Assembly (NCBI GenBank): GCA_018883545.1
Contig: JAHLEH010000011.1
Span: 25,796 to 89,795 of the forward strand
DNA: 64,000 nucleotides
DNA from: Marixanthotalea marina
GTDB lineage: Bacteria; Bacteroidota; Bacteroidia; Flavobacteriales; Flavobacteriaceae
Reading direction: 5' to 3'
Of this stretch, positions 63,001-64,000 are shown piece after piece; within the stretch, counting starts at the first letter, position 1; every line of letters starts with the position of its first letter. The position numbers and the translations under genes are program-made. Below the pieces are notes generated by a model. It was not told the origin of the DNA, ran no database searches, and saw only the letters and a list, made by a program, of their open reading frames with translations.

Positions 63001-64000
63001 GTTGTATAAGGGTTACAACCTCCTACATAGCTTTCATCCATTTTTACTAACTCATCATCAACCCATTTAGCAAATTTGGTATCAAAATCCTCTTGACTTT
63101 CAAAATCACAAGCATTTACTATAACAGGGTCAGGATAGTAATGAGACAAATCAGCTGGTTTATTTAAATTATATACAGCTGTAACTGTTGATTCATTACA
63201 AAGGTCTTTAATGGTCCAAGTAACGGTGGCAGAACCGCCATCGCATAACTGAGGAATGGAAACAGAGGCGCTATCGTTCGTTAATTGCGGAGAGCATCCA
63301 CCTGCGAGTGCTATAGCTATAGATTGTGTATTTACCCAACTGGTAAAGTCAGCATCCACAGCATTTTGGTCTGCAAAATCACAAGCATCTACATCGGCGT
63401 CCTCAGGTTCATTATAGGTTACCAGTGCGGGAGCTGTTAGATTAAAATCAGCAGTAATGTTGTTTATGGTTTCACATTTATCGGTAATTGTCCATGTAAC
63501 TGTTGCGGAACCGCCGTCACAAAGCAATGGTATGCTTGCAGAGGCACTGTCGTTCGTAAGTTGTGGGTCACATCCACCAGCAGCAGCGATTGCTGCAGAC
63601 TGGGCGTTTACCCAATCGGTGAAAGCGGTATCCACAGCGTTCTGGTCTGCAAAATCACAGGAATCTACATTGGCGTCCGTTGGGTCATTATAAGTTACAG
63701 CCGGAGCTGCAGTAGCTTTAAATGTAACCGTTACGGAATCGCTGGTACATCCATCATCAGCAGTATAAGTTAAGGAAATATCAACATCGGAGCAGATACT
63801 CAATGTATTGGCTGCCACTGGAGTAGTGGTGAAAGCACCAGAGCTTCCACAACCGGCTTCATCTGTAGTGAAGCCAGCCAACCAATTAGTATAGGCCAAC
63901 TGTAAGGCCGCATCATCAGCATAGAAACAAGCAGCGGTATCAACAGCCTCAGGTCCGCTCACCTCTACAGCCGGAGCTGCAGTAGCTTTAAATGTAACCG
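60045..64000 (-). CDS. Repeat-rich T9SS type B adhesin (5' end outside window)
   Basis: At least 1318 codons; the frame stays open to the window edge, so the GTG at 63962 is not the start. The N-terminal part (61130-63960) is ten Cys-containing beta repeats of about 98 residues; two HYR-like units follow (about 60660-61130), then a linker and the C-terminal T9SS type B/CHU_C domain (ALTPNGDGYNETFDI, FNRWGALIFES; about 60045-60360). Such proteins are secreted by T9SS and held on the surface, as with SprB-type gliding adhesins. First gene of the operon with PorP/SprF and the two OmpA proteins. Confidence 0.9.
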   Translation of the reverse strand, partial: VTFKATAAPAVEVSGPEAVDTAACFYADDAALQLAYTNWLAGFTTDEAGCGSSGAFTTTPVAANTLSICSDVDISLTYTADDGCTSDSVTVTFKATAAPAVTYNDPTDANVDSCDFADQNAVDTAFTDWVNAQSAAIAAAGGCDPQLTNDSASASIPLLCDGGSATVTWTITDKCETINNITADFNLTAPALVTYNEPEDADVDACDFADQNAVDADFTSWVNTQSIAIALAGGCSPQLTNDSASVSIPQLCDGGSATVTWTIKDLCNESTVTAVYNLNKPADLSHYYPDPVIVNACDFESQEDFDTKFAKWVDDELVKMDESYVGGCNPYTTNNYTNQTIDICTGGTISITWYTNDKCQKNHTHTTTYTLNQPEAVSYTEPSDDTSVASEFDDEDATVAQANLDADIAAWVNAQTDVINNSLTGGCSPTVTNDFTDQSILFCSSGSITITWTIEDICGTTTVDATYSFTQPDGINFTDPSDDTVDACEFDNADPIAAQAALDADIAAWVDAQTDIINNSLTGGSPEVTNDFSNQSIDFCTGGSITITWTIEDICETKTPSATYTLTQPEPVAYTAPSDDSADACEFDNADPIAAQAALDADIAAWVDAQTDIINNSITGGCSPTVTNDFEAQSIDLCTGGSITITWTVEDICGTTNTTANYTLTQPETVSYTDPSDDSADACEFDNADPIAAQSALDVDIAAWVDAQTDIINSSLTGGCSPTVTNDFEAQSIDLCTGGSITITWTVEDICGTTNPTATYTLTQPETVSYTDPSDDSADACEFDNADPIAAQAALDADIAAWVDAQTDIINSSLTGGCTPTVTNDFEAQSIDLCTGGSITITWTVEDLCSTTTATATYTLSQPEAIVYTAPSNKDAISCDYTDQAGVDQAFADWVDAQTSAMIQSGGCSPELTNNSDTVSVPELCTGGTVTVIWTITDICETIELSADFSLTAPTAVAFDQESLPTDVTVECDNVPAAANLTAANSCGNVTVTYTEERTDGECPSSYILTRTWTATDICGSSIEHIQTVTVQDTTAPTVVGSFDDTVNVSCTNIPNAPNLEFEDNCSSDVTVEFSETSTYDENVFEDYTITRTWIVSDECGNTDEFTQTVNVALSEVVTQLSAGERCYDDGIVDLNTLVSAASLNGTWEILQGNTAATLQGSLFDPTTLEIGQGFLPQDGGIDYVFRYTAIENGCINVTELSMNINADCEVLPCGEDDVIISKALTPNGDGYNETFDIMGVDLCGFTANVKIFNRWGALIFESNNYSLGENMGGFTGKAKSSVGSADTVPNGTYYYIIVLENSGLKPFTGPLYIGTK
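61130..63960 (-). repeat. 294-bp tandem coding repeats of the adhesin
   Basis: GCTGCAATATCGGCATCC-like segments recur at 61597, 61891, 62185 and 62476, i.e. spacing 294, 294, 291 bases (98, 98, 97 residues). The middle copies are nearly identical at DNA level; outer ones have diverged. Another exact repeat of more than 30 bases joins 63698-63731 and 63967-64000. Confidence 0.92.

Noticed and set aside
63457..63773. Short open frames on the plus strand within the adhesin
   Set aside because: Shadows of the repetitive coding sequence.

Overview
The window looks like about 64 kb of chromosome from a marine-type Flavobacteriaceae (Bacteroidota). The DNA is AT-rich. Several start regions carry the Bacteroidota -7 promoter box TAnnTTTG, and Shine-Dalgarno sequences are mostly absent. 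Lineage markers include a hybrid two-component system (HTCS) sensor, type IX secretion (T9SS) parts (PorQ, PorP/SprF, a CHU_C/type B sorting domain) and a 638-residue OmpA/PD40 pair. I see no tRNA, rRNA, CRISPR array, prophage or IS transposase. Both ends cut through genes.

Layout. 1-6.4 kb: a truncated transglutaminase-like/DUF3857 protein and an HTCS regulator. 6.5-12.9 kb: an accessory island of small secreted proteins and lipoproteins with shuffled shared domains, a 36-codon lipoprotein ORF and a lipoprotein pseudogene broken by a 10-bp tandem duplication plus two more frameshifts. 12.9-19.6 kb (minus): dgkA-ftsK-lolA-lptF/G-ribBA, an envelope and division block whose RibBA has a dead GTP cyclohydrolase II half. 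19.7-25.6 kb (minus): a peroxiredoxin-thioredoxin-small protein operon, NhaC antiporter, pseudouridine synthase, panB and a D15-type outer-membrane barrel. 25.7-31.2 kb: dnaK behind a palindrome plus a sigma-54-like promoter, a lipocalin-like lipoprotein, a nitronate monooxygenase and an orphan gene inside nested inverted repeats. 31.2-44.9 kb: MutS2 without a Smr domain, sppA, prfB, HAD and ArsC-like proteins, an ACP phosphodiesterase, glmM, an LpxL-like acyltransferase, a rhomboid protease and lon. 45-54.5 kb: porQ, cmk behind an 18-copy heptamer array, a LysM/BON protein, rpsA, pyrR-pyrB, rnz, pdxH and a CAP-domain lipoprotein. 55.2-64 kb (minus): a T9SS operon made of a repeat-rich Cys-containing adhesin, PorP/SprF and two tandem OmpA-family paralogues.

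Intergenic DNA is rich in dispersed palindromic repeats: about 110-130 bp elements with CGTCATTRCGAG ends, a GTCATTCTGAAC family and a GATTCCTGC family. Some sit inside terminators or directly at start codons. Two unrelated heptanucleotide arrays lie next to genes.

The most promising candidates for something undescribed are: the orphan gene at 29904-31022 bounded by 11-bp and 8-bp inverted repeats; the shuffled secreted-protein island at 6.8-11.9 kb; the heptamer array touching the cmk start; and the complementary cysteine losses in two adjacent adhesin repeats. All functions are assigned from sequence patterns read by eye; no database search was run.
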